Shown: positions 8,599 to 15,915 of the stretch, one piece after another
Layout: each line of letters starts with the position of its first letter
Numbering within the stretch: position 1 is the first letter of the stretch
DNA from: Ruegeria arenilitoris
Lineage (GTDB): Bacteria; Pseudomonadota; Alphaproteobacteria; Rhodobacterales; Rhodobacteraceae
Reading direction: 5' to 3'
DNA: 64,000 bases
Assembly (NCBI RefSeq): GCF_013035315.1
Contig: NZ_WQHP01000004.1
Span: 1 to 64,000 of the forward strand
Position numbers and translations under genes: made by a program
Notes under the pieces: model-generated
Seen by the model: the letters and a program-made list of their open reading frames with translations, nothing else
Told to the model about the DNA's origin: nothing
The model's database searches: none

Positions 8599-9609
8599 TT
8601 ACTGAGAGCTGGCGGTCCTGAACCCGGCCTCCACGAGTGCCGAGTACAAGCAATGACGAGAGCGCCCCTGACGCTTCGCCTCATACAGCGCTTGATCCGC
8701 GGCGTTTAGCAGCTCTGCCGCATCCGGAGTTTTGAATTGCGTGGACAAGGCCGTGCCGACACTGGCCGAGATTTGGCACGGTGTCCCCTGAAACATCATG
8801 GGTTGCCGCAACCGATTGATCAGGCGCACAGCGATGTCGGACAGGACAACTTCGTCCACAAGGCCCTTGAAAATGATGACAAATTCATCACCGCCAATGC
8901 GGGCGACAGTTTCGTCGTTCCGCGTCTCCTCCTCCATGATGCGAGCGGCCTGTTGCAGCACGAAATCCCCTGCTGCATGGCCCAAACGGTCATTGACGCT
9001 TTTGAAGAAATCCAGATCCAGATGCATCATTGCAAAGGCGGAACCGCTTGAGATCAGGTAACCGAGAACCATGTCCATTGCCCGGCGGTTCTTTAGCCCC
9101 GTCAGCATGTCGGTGACCGCCTGTTCTTCGGCTGCCAGCATGGCGCCCTGCAATCGCAGGTTCAACGAACGCGATGCCTCCATCGCGGCCGACTTTGCCT
9201 CAACCAGGTAAAGCAGTTCGATAGCGAGATCCGTTCCCGAGAAGTCCGCGCTGGTCAGAGCGTAATCCCGCACCGCGTCCAGAATCGAAATCCCGAAAGA
9301 CAGGTTAATGATGGCCCCATCGCCGTCGGGCAACGGCGCGATGAGCCCCTTCAGTGCGGTCCGGGGTTCGTCGTGAAACCTCAGATGCACTTTCCCCCCG
9401 GCCAGCGACAACAATGCTGGAATGGTGGTTACCGTTCGGGGCCGAACCAATTCAAAAATATCCAGGAACGCCCGACCTTTCATAGGCTCATCGGGCCGTA
9501 GTTTTTGCACTGTCGGTCCGGCGTTTACGATATTACCTGCGCTATCCACCATCACGAACATGGGGCACAAGGTTTCCAAAAGCGTCGACAGGTCTGCGGT
9601 ATCCATCAT
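8599..9609 (-). CDS. HNOBA-GGDEF diguanylate cyclase
   Basis: The protein has 336 residues and no membrane segment or signal peptide. Residues 1-165 fit the H-NOX-associated HNOBA domain: a PAS-like part (MFVMVDSAGNIVNAGP) then the connecting helix containing FGISILDAVRDYAL and DLAIELLYLVEAKSA. Residues 170-330 form a GGDEF domain with DMLTGLKNRRAMD, LDLDFFKSVND and an intact ARIGGDEF near residue 235. It should make c-di-GMP from two GTP. The inhibitory I-site reads RNDE instead of RxxD, so product feedback may be weak. The start overlaps the H-NOX stop (ATGATG over TGA), so the two proteins are probably made together and act as sensor and output. Confidence 0.88.
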   Translation of the reverse strand: MMDTADLSTLLETLCPMFVMVDSAGNIVNAGPTVQKLRPDEPMKGRAFLDIFELVRPRTVTTIPALLSLAGGKVHLRFHDEPRTALKGLIAPLPDGDGAIINLSFGISILDAVRDYALTSADFSGTDLAIELLYLVEAKSAAMEASRSLNLRLQGAMLAAEEQAVTDMLTGLKNRRAMDMVLGYLISSGSAFAMMHLDLDFFKSVNDRLGHAAGDFVLQQAARIMEEETRNDETVARIGGDEFVIIFKGLVDEVVLSDIAVRLINRLRQPMMFQGTPCQISASVGTALSTQFKTPDAAELLNAADQALYEAKRQGRSRHCLYSALVEAGFRTASSQ

Positions 9610-10193
9610 GCCCCTCGCGCCCCAAGATCAAAATGCCGTCCTTCGGCGAACGCACTCTCGACCAGAACAATGGTGATCACTTCCACATCCCCCTGATGCC
9701 CCTCATGCGACAGCATAGCTAAAGCACCATAGTCATCGGCCACCGCCCGCAGCACACCCACCATCACGCTGGCATAACCCGGCAGGCCCGGATAGCAGTG
9801 CAATTGGTATTCCGCCGGAGACACCTCGCGCAGTTCCAGTACCGGCAAACGCAAGTCCGAAACCGCTAGCCTGGCGCGGTCCGACAAATCATCGAGGGAA
9901 TGCAGAAACTCGACATATGTCACGCCTCCAAACCGCAACAGGCGCCGTAAACCTTCCATGTTGGGGTGCGAGACGAGATAAGTCCCTAGATCCTCAAGTA
10001 TCTCGGACTGAGGACGATTGAGGTCCGCCGACAGCGCATCCAGAACGCGCGTGGTCATCGAATCCTCATAGATCAGCATCGCCTCAAACTCGGTAAATCC
10101 CAGACCAGCTGACTCAGTTACACGCAGCCAGCAGGATTGCCCGTAGGTCGCGCAGACAAAGGACTGAATCGCCCGATTGATCAGACCATGCAT
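9606..10193 (-). CDS. H-NOX-like protein lacking the heme ligand His
   Basis: The protein has 195 residues, the family length. MHGLINRAIQSFVCATYG matches the H-NOX N-terminus, and LIYEDSMT and LGTYLVSH follow in order. Against mammalian guanylyl cyclase beta1 the segment EFLHSLDDLSDRARLAV aligns without gaps to EFLQNLDALHDHLATIY, so the heme-ligating His105 is Ser104 here. The YxSxR propionate motif (YYSER) is CYPGL. All four hallmark heme residues are therefore changed while the fold signature and frame are intact. In the family H-NOX binds NO through heme and controls a coupled cyclase or kinase. I infer a heme-free version controlling the coupled HNOBA-GGDEF gene. His98, six residues away, is an unlikely substitute ligand. 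Confidence 0.88.
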   Translation of the reverse strand: MHGLINRAIQSFVCATYGQSCWLRVTESAGLGFTEFEAMLIYEDSMTTRVLDALSADLNRPQSEILEDLGTYLVSHPNMEGLRRLLRFGGVTYVEFLHSLDDLSDRARLAVSDLRLPVLELREVSPAEYQLHCYPGLPGYASVMVGVLRAVADDYGALAMLSHEGHQGDVEVITIVLVESAFAEGRHFDLGARGA

Positions 10194-10202
10194 AGGATGC
10201 CC

Positions 10203-10226
10203 CAGATTGGTTTACACCCCAATCTG
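10203..10226 (-). promoter_or_regulatory. Perfect inverted repeat in the leader of the H-NOX gene
   Basis: CAGATTGG, 8 bases, then CCAATCTG form a perfect 8-bp dyad ending 9 bases before the ATG at 10193. As RNA it would be a stable hairpin directly beside the weak ribosome site GGGG. As DNA it would be a 24-bp operator. Either could control the H-NOX/GGDEF pair. The rest of the 120-base gap to the next gene holds nothing else I recognise. Confidence 0.5.
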
Positions 10227-10314
10227 CTCAGACAAACCTTAACAAATAGCCAAGGAGCGCTCTCAAATTCCGACAATACAACCGAGTGTCAGTCTGGAAG
10301 CCTTTGCATTTTCA

Positions 10315-11874
10315 CTAAAAATCCGTCGGCGCTCCGCCCTCAGCCTTACGGCGGGCGACAAAATCGGCCAGTTCGTCGCGGATACCGTCATCCATCGGCG
10401 GAGCCTCAAAACTAGTGACAATCTCTTTGAACATGTGGTGGGCGCGTTCTGCCGTCCAGATACCGCCCGCCACGTCCCAACCTTCGTAGTTTTTCCAGTC
10501 GCTCAGGAACGGCTGATAAAACGCCGTGGTATAGCGATCCTGCGTGTGCTGAATGCCGAAGAAATGGCCATCGTTCCCAACGGATTTGATCGCGTCCAGC
10601 GCGATTTCATCCGGGCCGGTCGCCGTGATCTCGGGCTGCATGTACCGCTGGATTTGCTGCAGAATTTCGCAATCCATAATGAATTTCTCAGGGCTGGCGA
10701 TCAGACCACCTTCCAGCCAACCGGCAGCGTGGTACACCATATTTGTACCCGACTGCACCGCCGCCCAAAGCGAATTGGACGTCTCCCATATCGACTGTCC
10801 GTCCGGCACGTTTGCCGCACAAACACCTGACGAACGCATCGGAAGGCCATAGTAGCGCGCCATTTGGCCGGTCATTTGAGTTGAGCGCATATACTCGGGG
10901 GTTCCAAAGGCAGGCGCGCCGGATTTCATGTCAACGTTGGACGTGAACGTCCCAATAACGCAGGGAATTCCGGGCCGGACGTATTGGAACAGGGCAATCG
11001 CGCACAAGGCCTCGGCCAGCGATTGCGCCACCGCCCCGGCCATAGTCACGGGTGCCATTGCCCCCGCCAGCGTGAACGGTGTCACGACAATCGCCTGACC
11101 ACGCCGCGCAAGGCGCAGGCACCCGTCGATCATCGGGTGGTCGTGCTTTAGCGGCGAGGTCGAGTTGATGTTGGTGTACATGCGCGGAGTCGCTTCGAAC
11201 TCCTCATGGCTCAGGCCACCGGCGATCCGCACCATCTCCATCACGTCTTCAACGCGCTCTTTGCCCAGCGAATAAGCATGCATGGCCTTATCGGTCAGCG
11301 TCAGCTTGTCATAGAGCACATCCAGATGCCGGACGCTGGCATGAATGTCGACCGGCTCGACCGGGTAGCCGCCCGCGAAATGGATGCAGTTAAAGTACTG
11401 CGTCAGTTTCAGCAGGTTCCGGCACATCTCACGGTTCCCCGCGACCTTGGTGCCGATTTCAAGATCCCAATAATTCGGTGGGGACGACACGTTGCCGAAC
11501 AGCAGTGTTTTGCCCCCCACCTCAATTGTCTTGTCCGGGTTGCGCGGCGTGATGGTAAAGCTGGAGGGCGCTTTGCCGATCATCTCCATCACAAAATCGC
11601 GGCCCATCCGGACGTTGTCGCCGGAGATGGTGCAGCCCGCTTCTTTCAAGATGCCGATGGCTTCTTCGTTGTAAAACTCGATACCGATCTCTTCGAGGAT
11701 GCGCATGGCCCCTTCGTGGATCGCTTCGATCCCGGCCTGATCCAGAGGTTCCGTGGGTTTGTCGATATTGATCGGCGGGTTCCACGGCATCTGGTCGATC
11801 ACCGCACTGCCTCTGCGGGCAGCCGCACCGGCCCGTCCCCCACCGCGACGTTTGCGTGTCTGTGTGTCAGCCAT
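10315..11874 (-). CDS. MttB-family (trimethylamine methyltransferase-like) protein
   Basis: The protein has 519 residues. After a basic Gly/Arg-rich N-terminus it reads as COG5598/MttB: a TIM-barrel methyltransferase with GAMRILEEIGIEFYNEEA, FTITPRNPDKTIEVGG and VSSPPNYWD. True trimethylamine methyltransferases use pyrrolysine at an in-frame UAG. This frame has none, so it belongs to the Pyl-free group, where one characterised member (MtgB of Desulfitobacterium) demethylates glycine betaine. Roseobacters degrade methylated quaternary amines, but the substrate is unknown. No corrinoid protein or methyltransferase partner lies next to it. The start is ATG 11874, with GGAGGG about 6 bases upstream, rather than the earlier in-frame ATG at 11907. 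Confidence 0.85.
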   Translation of the reverse strand: MADTQTRKRRGGGRAGAAARRGSAVIDQMPWNPPINIDKPTEPLDQAGIEAIHEGAMRILEEIGIEFYNEEAIGILKEAGCTISGDNVRMGRDFVMEMIGKAPSSFTITPRNPDKTIEVGGKTLLFGNVSSPPNYWDLEIGTKVAGNREMCRNLLKLTQYFNCIHFAGGYPVEPVDIHASVRHLDVLYDKLTLTDKAMHAYSLGKERVEDVMEMVRIAGGLSHEEFEATPRMYTNINSTSPLKHDHPMIDGCLRLARRGQAIVVTPFTLAGAMAPVTMAGAVAQSLAEALCAIALFQYVRPGIPCVIGTFTSNVDMKSGAPAFGTPEYMRSTQMTGQMARYYGLPMRSSGVCAANVPDGQSIWETSNSLWAAVQSGTNMVYHAAGWLEGGLIASPEKFIMDCEILQQIQRYMQPEITATGPDEIALDAIKSVGNDGHFFGIQHTQDRYTTAFYQPFLSDWKNYEGWDVAGGIWTAERAHHMFKEIVTSFEAPPMDDGIRDELADFVARRKAEGGAPTDF

Positions 11875-11994
11875 AGGAACCCTCCGGAACTTGCTTTTTA
11901 CAAGCAAGCCCCGAAGTCAGAAAGATCGCCGCTCTATCTGCGACAAGGTTTGTCGGTTTTTTATTCCGGACCGTCGAAATCGGTCCTAAGCGGA

Positions 11995-12690
11995 TCAGTT
12001 AGCGTCCAGCCAGGCGGGGATATGGCCAATATCCGGCAGCACTGCATCCGCCATCGGCGCCAAAGCCTCGGCCGGAGCCAAGCCGGTCAAAACTCCGATT
12101 GTCGTCATACCCGCCGCGCGGCCCGCTTGCAGATCATGTAGACTGTCGCCCACCATCGCCACGCGCGAGGGATCGACGCCGACATGCGAAGCAAACGCGA
12201 TCAACTGGCCCGGTCCGGGTTTGAACCCATGCCCGCTGTCATACCCGGCGACAAAATCAAAGTGGTCGCGGATGCCCACCGACGCGAGGTGCTGCAGAGC
12301 GGCCACCTCTCCGTCATTTGTGGCAACCCCAAGTTTGAGCCCGGCTTTTCGCAGGCCGTCCAGAAAGGGGATCAGTGGTACAGCCGGAGCTTGCGGAGCA
12401 GTGGCTGATTCCGTGATCAGGACATCAGTCAACTCATCACGTGCCATGTCGGGGAAGTGTGGGATCAAGGCTTCGGTGATTTCGTCGACCGTGCCTGCAA
12501 TGACAACGCTGTCGCGTGAGTATTCCTCGGTCACCGGATCAAAACCGATAGCTTGGCCAAGAACAGCGACGCGTTCGGGATCACCACCCGACAGTTTCTC
12601 GAGCACGGAGCGACCAAAACTGCCCCATGTGTTCGCAAAATCAAACAGTGTTCCGTCCTTGTCGAACAAGATCGCGTCGATGGGCATCAT
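11995..12690 (-). CDS. HAD-family phosphatase (phosphoglycolate phosphatase-like)
   Basis: The protein has 231 residues. The catalytic motif is LFDKDGTLFD (nucleophile Asp10, acid Asp12), followed by a helical cap. Motif II is LGVATND, motif III Lys is in HGFKPGPGQ, and motif IV is VAMVGDSLHDLQAGRAAG. The motifs are complete, so it should be an active Mg-dependent phosphatase on a small phosphorylated metabolite. It is a different branch from the gph-like gene at 50476. Two ATGs (12690, 12687) follow AGGAG, and the first is reported. Confidence 0.85.
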   Translation of the reverse strand: MMPIDAILFDKDGTLFDFANTWGSFGRSVLEKLSGGDPERVAVLGQAIGFDPVTEEYSRDSVVIAGTVDEITEALIPHFPDMARDELTDVLITESATAPQAPAVPLIPFLDGLRKAGLKLGVATNDGEVAALQHLASVGIRDHFDFVAGYDSGHGFKPGPGQLIAFASHVGVDPSRVAMVGDSLHDLQAGRAAGMTTIGVLTGLAPAEALAPMADAVLPDIGHIPAWLDAN

Positions 12691-12712
12691 ATGCTCCTGT
12701 CAGTGGGTTTTC

Positions 12713-12997
12713 TTATGTCCAATGTACGTCACTGCCACCGGACAAAACCGCCCGCGCCTGACCCGGCAGATCATAGGGCACGGAATTGGCGTCACAAAAG
12801 GCGATCACCCACGAATCGTCAAGCATCAAGAACTCAAGAACCGAACTCAGAAACTCGGTCTCACTGGCGCGTGCGCGCAGATCATCGGCGGATGCTCCGG
12901 TCGAGCCCAGAAAGATCGGAAGCAGTTCATCATTTCCGACCAACCAACCAAGGACATTCAAGGCAAGCGTTTCGGCAGATTGGGCGGTGATCGGCAT
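12713..12997 (-). CDS. DUF3572 family protein
   Basis: This 94-residue cytosolic protein of unknown function starts MPITAQSAETLALNVLGWL and has the family pattern LPIFLGSTGASADDLRARA and a VLEFLMLDDSWVIAFCD core. It is divergent from the PleD-like diguanylate cyclase, with 87 bases between the starts holding both promoters. I recognise this pairing from related genomes. It has no catalytic motif I can name and is probably all-helical. Confidence 0.75.
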   Translation of the reverse strand: MPITAQSAETLALNVLGWLVGNDELLPIFLGSTGASADDLRARASETEFLSSVLEFLMLDDSWVIAFCDANSVPYDLPGQARAVLSGGSDVHWT

Positions 12998-13084
12998 AAA
13001 GCGGCCTCGGACATGCGCTTGGAAAGGGTTTGTTAACCAGACTCATAAACACTTTGGCAACGCATGCAATCAACGGTGACTGAT

Positions 13085-14473
13085 ATGTCCGTGCAGGGAA
13101 CTATCCTTGTCCTCGTCGGGACTTCGACCAATCGCATAATGCTGAAGGTTCAGCTGACGGCGGCGTGGTATCACGTCGTTCAGGGCGACCGCCTGCATGG
13201 TCTGGCCGGACTGTTGCGTCGCACGCGACCTGATCTGATTCTGGCCGCCCAGACATTGCCCGACGGCACCGCTGCGGACGTCAAACGGATGGTGATGGCC
13301 GACCCTGATATGGTCGATGTTCCTGTTGTTGCGATTGCTCCGCAAAATGACAAGACGGCGCGCCTGAACGCTCTGGCCGATGGGCTGGATGACGTACTGG
13401 CCCGCCCTTTCAAGGACACCCTGCTGCTGGCCCGCGTGCGCAGCCTGTTGCGGTCTCGCGCCGAAACGCAGGAATTAAAGCTTGGAAGCGGGTCGCAGCC
13501 CATCGGATTTGCCGAGCCTGCCGCCGCGCTGATCTCGCCCCCTAGGTCAGCCCGAGTCGCCATTCTGGCGCAAACAGCACGCACCGGTGCGCTGTGGATG
13601 AATGCGCTGTCGGGGAGGCTGCACCATAGCCTTTCGACACATGCGTCATCCAATCTACAAGCCCTGTTGTCAGGCCCAGTTGCGGACGCAATCGTGGTCG
13701 AAGTTGGCAAAGCCACAGTGGGGTTGAGCACGCTGGCCGATCTGAAGTCGCGCGGGGCAACGCGGAACACGGTCTTGATTGCAGTGGTGAACGAAAACGA
13801 CACGTCCCTCGCATCCGAAGCGCTGGACCGTGGGGCAGACGCCGTCTGTATAGGCGGGTTCTGCGTCGAAGAGGTCTTGTTGCGTCTGGAAAACCAGATC
13901 GCACGGAAAGCCCGCACAGATCAGATGCGCGCGACATTGCGTCTAGGGATCGAAGAATGCTGGATCGATCCGCTGACCGGGCTGCATAACCGGCGCTATG
14001 CCATGCAGGCTATGGATCAGATGGCCAGAAAGCCTTCACGCAATGGCCGCGGTTTCGTGGTTATGCTGGCCGACCTGGACCATTTCAAAGCCATCAACGA
14101 CCGCTTTGGACATGTGAGTGGGGATCAGGTTCTTACCGAAGCTGCAAAGCGTATGGAGCACACGGTCGGATCCGGGGGGTTCGTCGCCCGCATCGGGGGT
14201 GAAGAGTTCATGATCGGCCTACCCAACAGCTCTGGCGACGAAGCGATGGATCTGGCCAAAACCTTGCGTGATTGCATCAGTAAAACGCCGTTTACATTGG
14301 CGGACACCGAAACCCCGGTTCCAGTGACCATCAGTATTGGCATGACGTCACCAAACCCGCCCCTTCCCCAAAGCGAACCGCTGGAGCGATTGATCAAGTC
14401 TGCCGACAGTGCGCTTTATGCCGCGAAGAAGGCCGGGCGAAATCAAGTCAGGGTCAGGCAGACCGCCGCCTGA
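13085..14473 (+). CDS. PleD-like diguanylate cyclase with degenerate receivers
   Basis: The protein has 462 residues and the architecture REC-REC-GGDEF. The first receiver aligns with Caulobacter PleD, but the acidic pair (DD) is Val11-Gly12, the phospho-acceptor Asp is Ala55 (PDLILAAQTLPDG), and the switch Lys is Arg (LARPFKD). The second receiver (about 160-280) has VVEVG at the acceptor position. The GGDEF half is intact: DPLTGLHNRRYAM, ADLDHFKAIND and ARIGGEEF near residue 371. The I-site Arg and Asp positions read GSGG, so it is absent. Activity should be independent of phosphorylation. ATG 13085 has GGTGA upstream. ATG 13064 is an alternative. Confidence 0.87.
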   Translation: MSVQGTILVLVGTSTNRIMLKVQLTAAWYHVVQGDRLHGLAGLLRRTRPDLILAAQTLPDGTAADVKRMVMADPDMVDVPVVAIAPQNDKTARLNALADGLDDVLARPFKDTLLLARVRSLLRSRAETQELKLGSGSQPIGFAEPAAALISPPRSARVAILAQTARTGALWMNALSGRLHHSLSTHASSNLQALLSGPVADAIVVEVGKATVGLSTLADLKSRGATRNTVLIAVVNENDTSLASEALDRGADAVCIGGFCVEEVLLRLENQIARKARTDQMRATLRLGIEECWIDPLTGLHNRRYAMQAMDQMARKPSRNGRGFVVMLADLDHFKAINDRFGHVSGDQVLTEAAKRMEHTVGSGGFVARIGGEEFMIGLPNSSGDEAMDLAKTLRDCISKTPFTLADTETPVPVTISIGMTSPNPPLPQSEPLERLIKSADSALYAAKKAGRNQVRVRQTAA

Positions 14474-14478
14474 TCCAC

Positions 14479-14952
14479 TTAGTCCTTTTTCTTGTGGCCG
14501 CGCGGGCCGTGTTTGACGACCTCTTCCAACCGATCGGCATACACCAGACGCTCTTCAGCGCTCATGGCGACAACCCGGGCCAGCCACTCTTGCTGCAGAG
14601 CTTCCTGCAGGTCCGCCATGGATTGCGCCTGCTGGTCCAAAAGCACCTGAACCGCCGCAGGGTCGAATGGTTCCGCCCGCAACGCCGCGCTGAGAACAAC
14701 AAAGTCCTGAGATCGGGTCTTGGCCCCTTTTCTATGACGATCAAAAAGCTCACCCCGCATGGCTTTGCGCTCGTCCTTGGGCAGCGCCCGATAGAGTGCC
14801 GAACCAAAACCCGGCGGAGATTTCGCTTGATCGCCCCCTTTGACACGCAAGACGGTGCCAAGCGCGACGCCGACAATCAAAAGGTTCAGCGCCAGGGAAA
14901 CGATCAACAGCACCGACATCCAGCGGTTTTTGGGTTTGGGGCTATCGCTCAT
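14479..14952 (-). CDS. Periplasmic heavy-metal-sensor-like protein
   Basis: The protein has 157 residues with one N-terminal membrane helix (about 12-34, LLIVSLALNLLIVGVALG) and a helical, charged periplasmic part. The pattern LPKDERKAMRGEL, DFVVLSAALRAEPFDPAAVQ and MSAEERLVYADRL resembles the metal-resistance/CpxP-ZraP-like family (Metal_resist). The C-terminus ends HGPRGHKKKD. It is the last gene of an operon with an EF-hand protein, an ECF sigma factor and a putative anti-sigma factor, overlapping the latter by 4 bases. It may sense envelope damage or metal for that system, which is inference. Confidence 0.7.
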   Translation of the reverse strand: MSDSPKPKNRWMSVLLIVSLALNLLIVGVALGTVLRVKGGDQAKSPPGFGSALYRALPKDERKAMRGELFDRHRKGAKTRSQDFVVLSAALRAEPFDPAAVQVLLDQQAQSMADLQEALQQEWLARVVAMSAEERLVYADRLEEVVKHGPRGHKKKD

Positions 14953-15302
14953 TCGGCGTCCTCCAGAAAACTCGTATCAAGGCTCAGGTCCGCGACCACA
15001 AAGCTGGTCTCTTGCGGATACAGGATCGTTGCCGGGTCGGGCAAAAACCCGGGCGCGGAAAAGCCGATCCAGACCCCGGCCACACTCGCGGCGGCCAATC
15101 CGCTCATGCCTTGCCAGCCCCCGAGACCGGTCAGAATACGCCTCCACGGCGGGGCCGCTTTTGCTGGCTTGGGATTCAACCGGGCCAGCCGCACGGCCTC
15201 TGCATCGGTCAGAATGCGCACGGCCAGGTCATCGGGCAGGTCCTGACGGTCCTGCCGCGCCTGGGCGAACAACAGATCCAGATTGTCTTTGTCGTCAGTC
15301 AT
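14949..15302 (-). CDS. Putative anti-sigma factor, single-pass membrane protein
   Basis: The protein has 117 residues from ATG 15302 (ATG 15308 is also possible). The cytosolic N-terminus (DDKDNLDLLFAQARQDRQ, LAVRILTDAEAVRLARL) precedes a membrane segment near residues 65-85 and a short outer part. Position decides the call: it overlaps the ECF sigma gene by 8 bases, the usual sigma/anti-sigma coupling. There is no HxxxCxxC zinc motif, so it is not a ZAS-type anti-sigma factor. Sequence alone would leave it hypothetical. Confidence 0.55.
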   Translation of the reverse strand: MTDDKDNLDLLFAQARQDRQDLPDDLAVRILTDAEAVRLARLNPKPAKAAPPWRRILTGLGGWQGMSGLAAASVAGVWIGFSAPGFLPDPATILYPQETSFVVADLSLDTSFLEDAE

Positions 15303-15909
15303 CGTCATACCCCAGTTCATCACGTCGTCCGGCCAATATCGCCGTCAGAGACCGTTTTCCTCGTGCCGTCAGGCTTTCCACAGCTTCGACCGAAATGCCC
15401 ATAATCCCAGCGATCTCCGGGTTGGGCAATTCCTCTATATGCCGCAAAACAACGGCTTGTCTTTGACGATCCGGCAGCTGTGACAGAGCCATTTGCAACG
15501 CATCCTTGCGGGCGGCGTCCTGCAAACGATCCGTTGCGCTGGCTTCTTCATCTTCGGGCTCTGGCACGTCCGCCAACCTGTCCGGCGTCTTCTTCCGGCG
15601 CAGATCAACGCAAAGGTTCAGCGTCACACGATAGAGCCACGTCGACACCTTGGCCTGGCCCGGCGCCCAATCGGGGGCCATCTGCCATAAGCGCATCATC
15701 GCCTCTTGCGTAACATCCTCGGCCTCGGCCCGGTTGCCTAGAAACCGCAGCGCGACCGACAAGCTGCGCGGAGCAAGTCGGTCCGTGAGGACGCGCGCCG
15801 CGGCAGCATCGCCGTCGGCAAACTGCTGCAGCAACGCATCGTCGCCCAGTTCGTCCGCGACGCAAGGTGCGCCGCGAACGTCGTGTGGAGCAGAGGTCAG
15901 GTCCTCCAT
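15295..15909 (-). CDS. ECF-type RNA polymerase sigma factor
   Basis: The protein has 204 residues. Region 2 is recognisable in VALRFLGNRAEAEDVTQEAMMRLW and the DNA-melting stretch VSTWLYRVTLNLCVDLRRK. Region 4 is in LPDRQRQAVVLRHIEELPNPEIAGIMGISVEAVESLTARGKR, the helix-turn-helix that reads the -35 element. Only regions 2 and 4 are present, as in ECF sigma factors. It follows the EF-hand gene by 6 bases and overlaps the putative anti-sigma gene. Its regulon is unknown, and I found no convincing ECF promoter upstream of the EF-hand gene. Confidence 0.93.
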   Translation of the reverse strand: MEDLTSAPHDVRGAPCVADELGDDALLQQFADGDAAAARVLTDRLAPRSLSVALRFLGNRAEAEDVTQEAMMRLWQMAPDWAPGQAKVSTWLYRVTLNLCVDLRRKKTPDRLADVPEPEDEEASATDRLQDAARKDALQMALSQLPDRQRQAVVLRHIEELPNPEIAGIMGISVEAVESLTARGKRSLTAILAGRRDELGYDDD

Positions 15910-15915
15910 CCCGCA

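Noticed and set aside
9606-10193. H-NOX as a broken pseudogene
   Set aside because: The frame is intact at normal length, the non-heme core is conserved and the stop overlaps the partner start. The changes affect only ligand residues.
11890-11908. CTTGCT / AGCAAG inverted repeat upstream of the MttB-like gene
   Set aside because: A 6-bp stem in a short leader is compatible with chance. No ligand or regulator is suggested.
11969-11987. GGACCG / CGGTCC hairpin after the HAD gene
   Set aside because: A perfect 6-bp stem, but without a T tract on either strand. Not convincing as a terminator.
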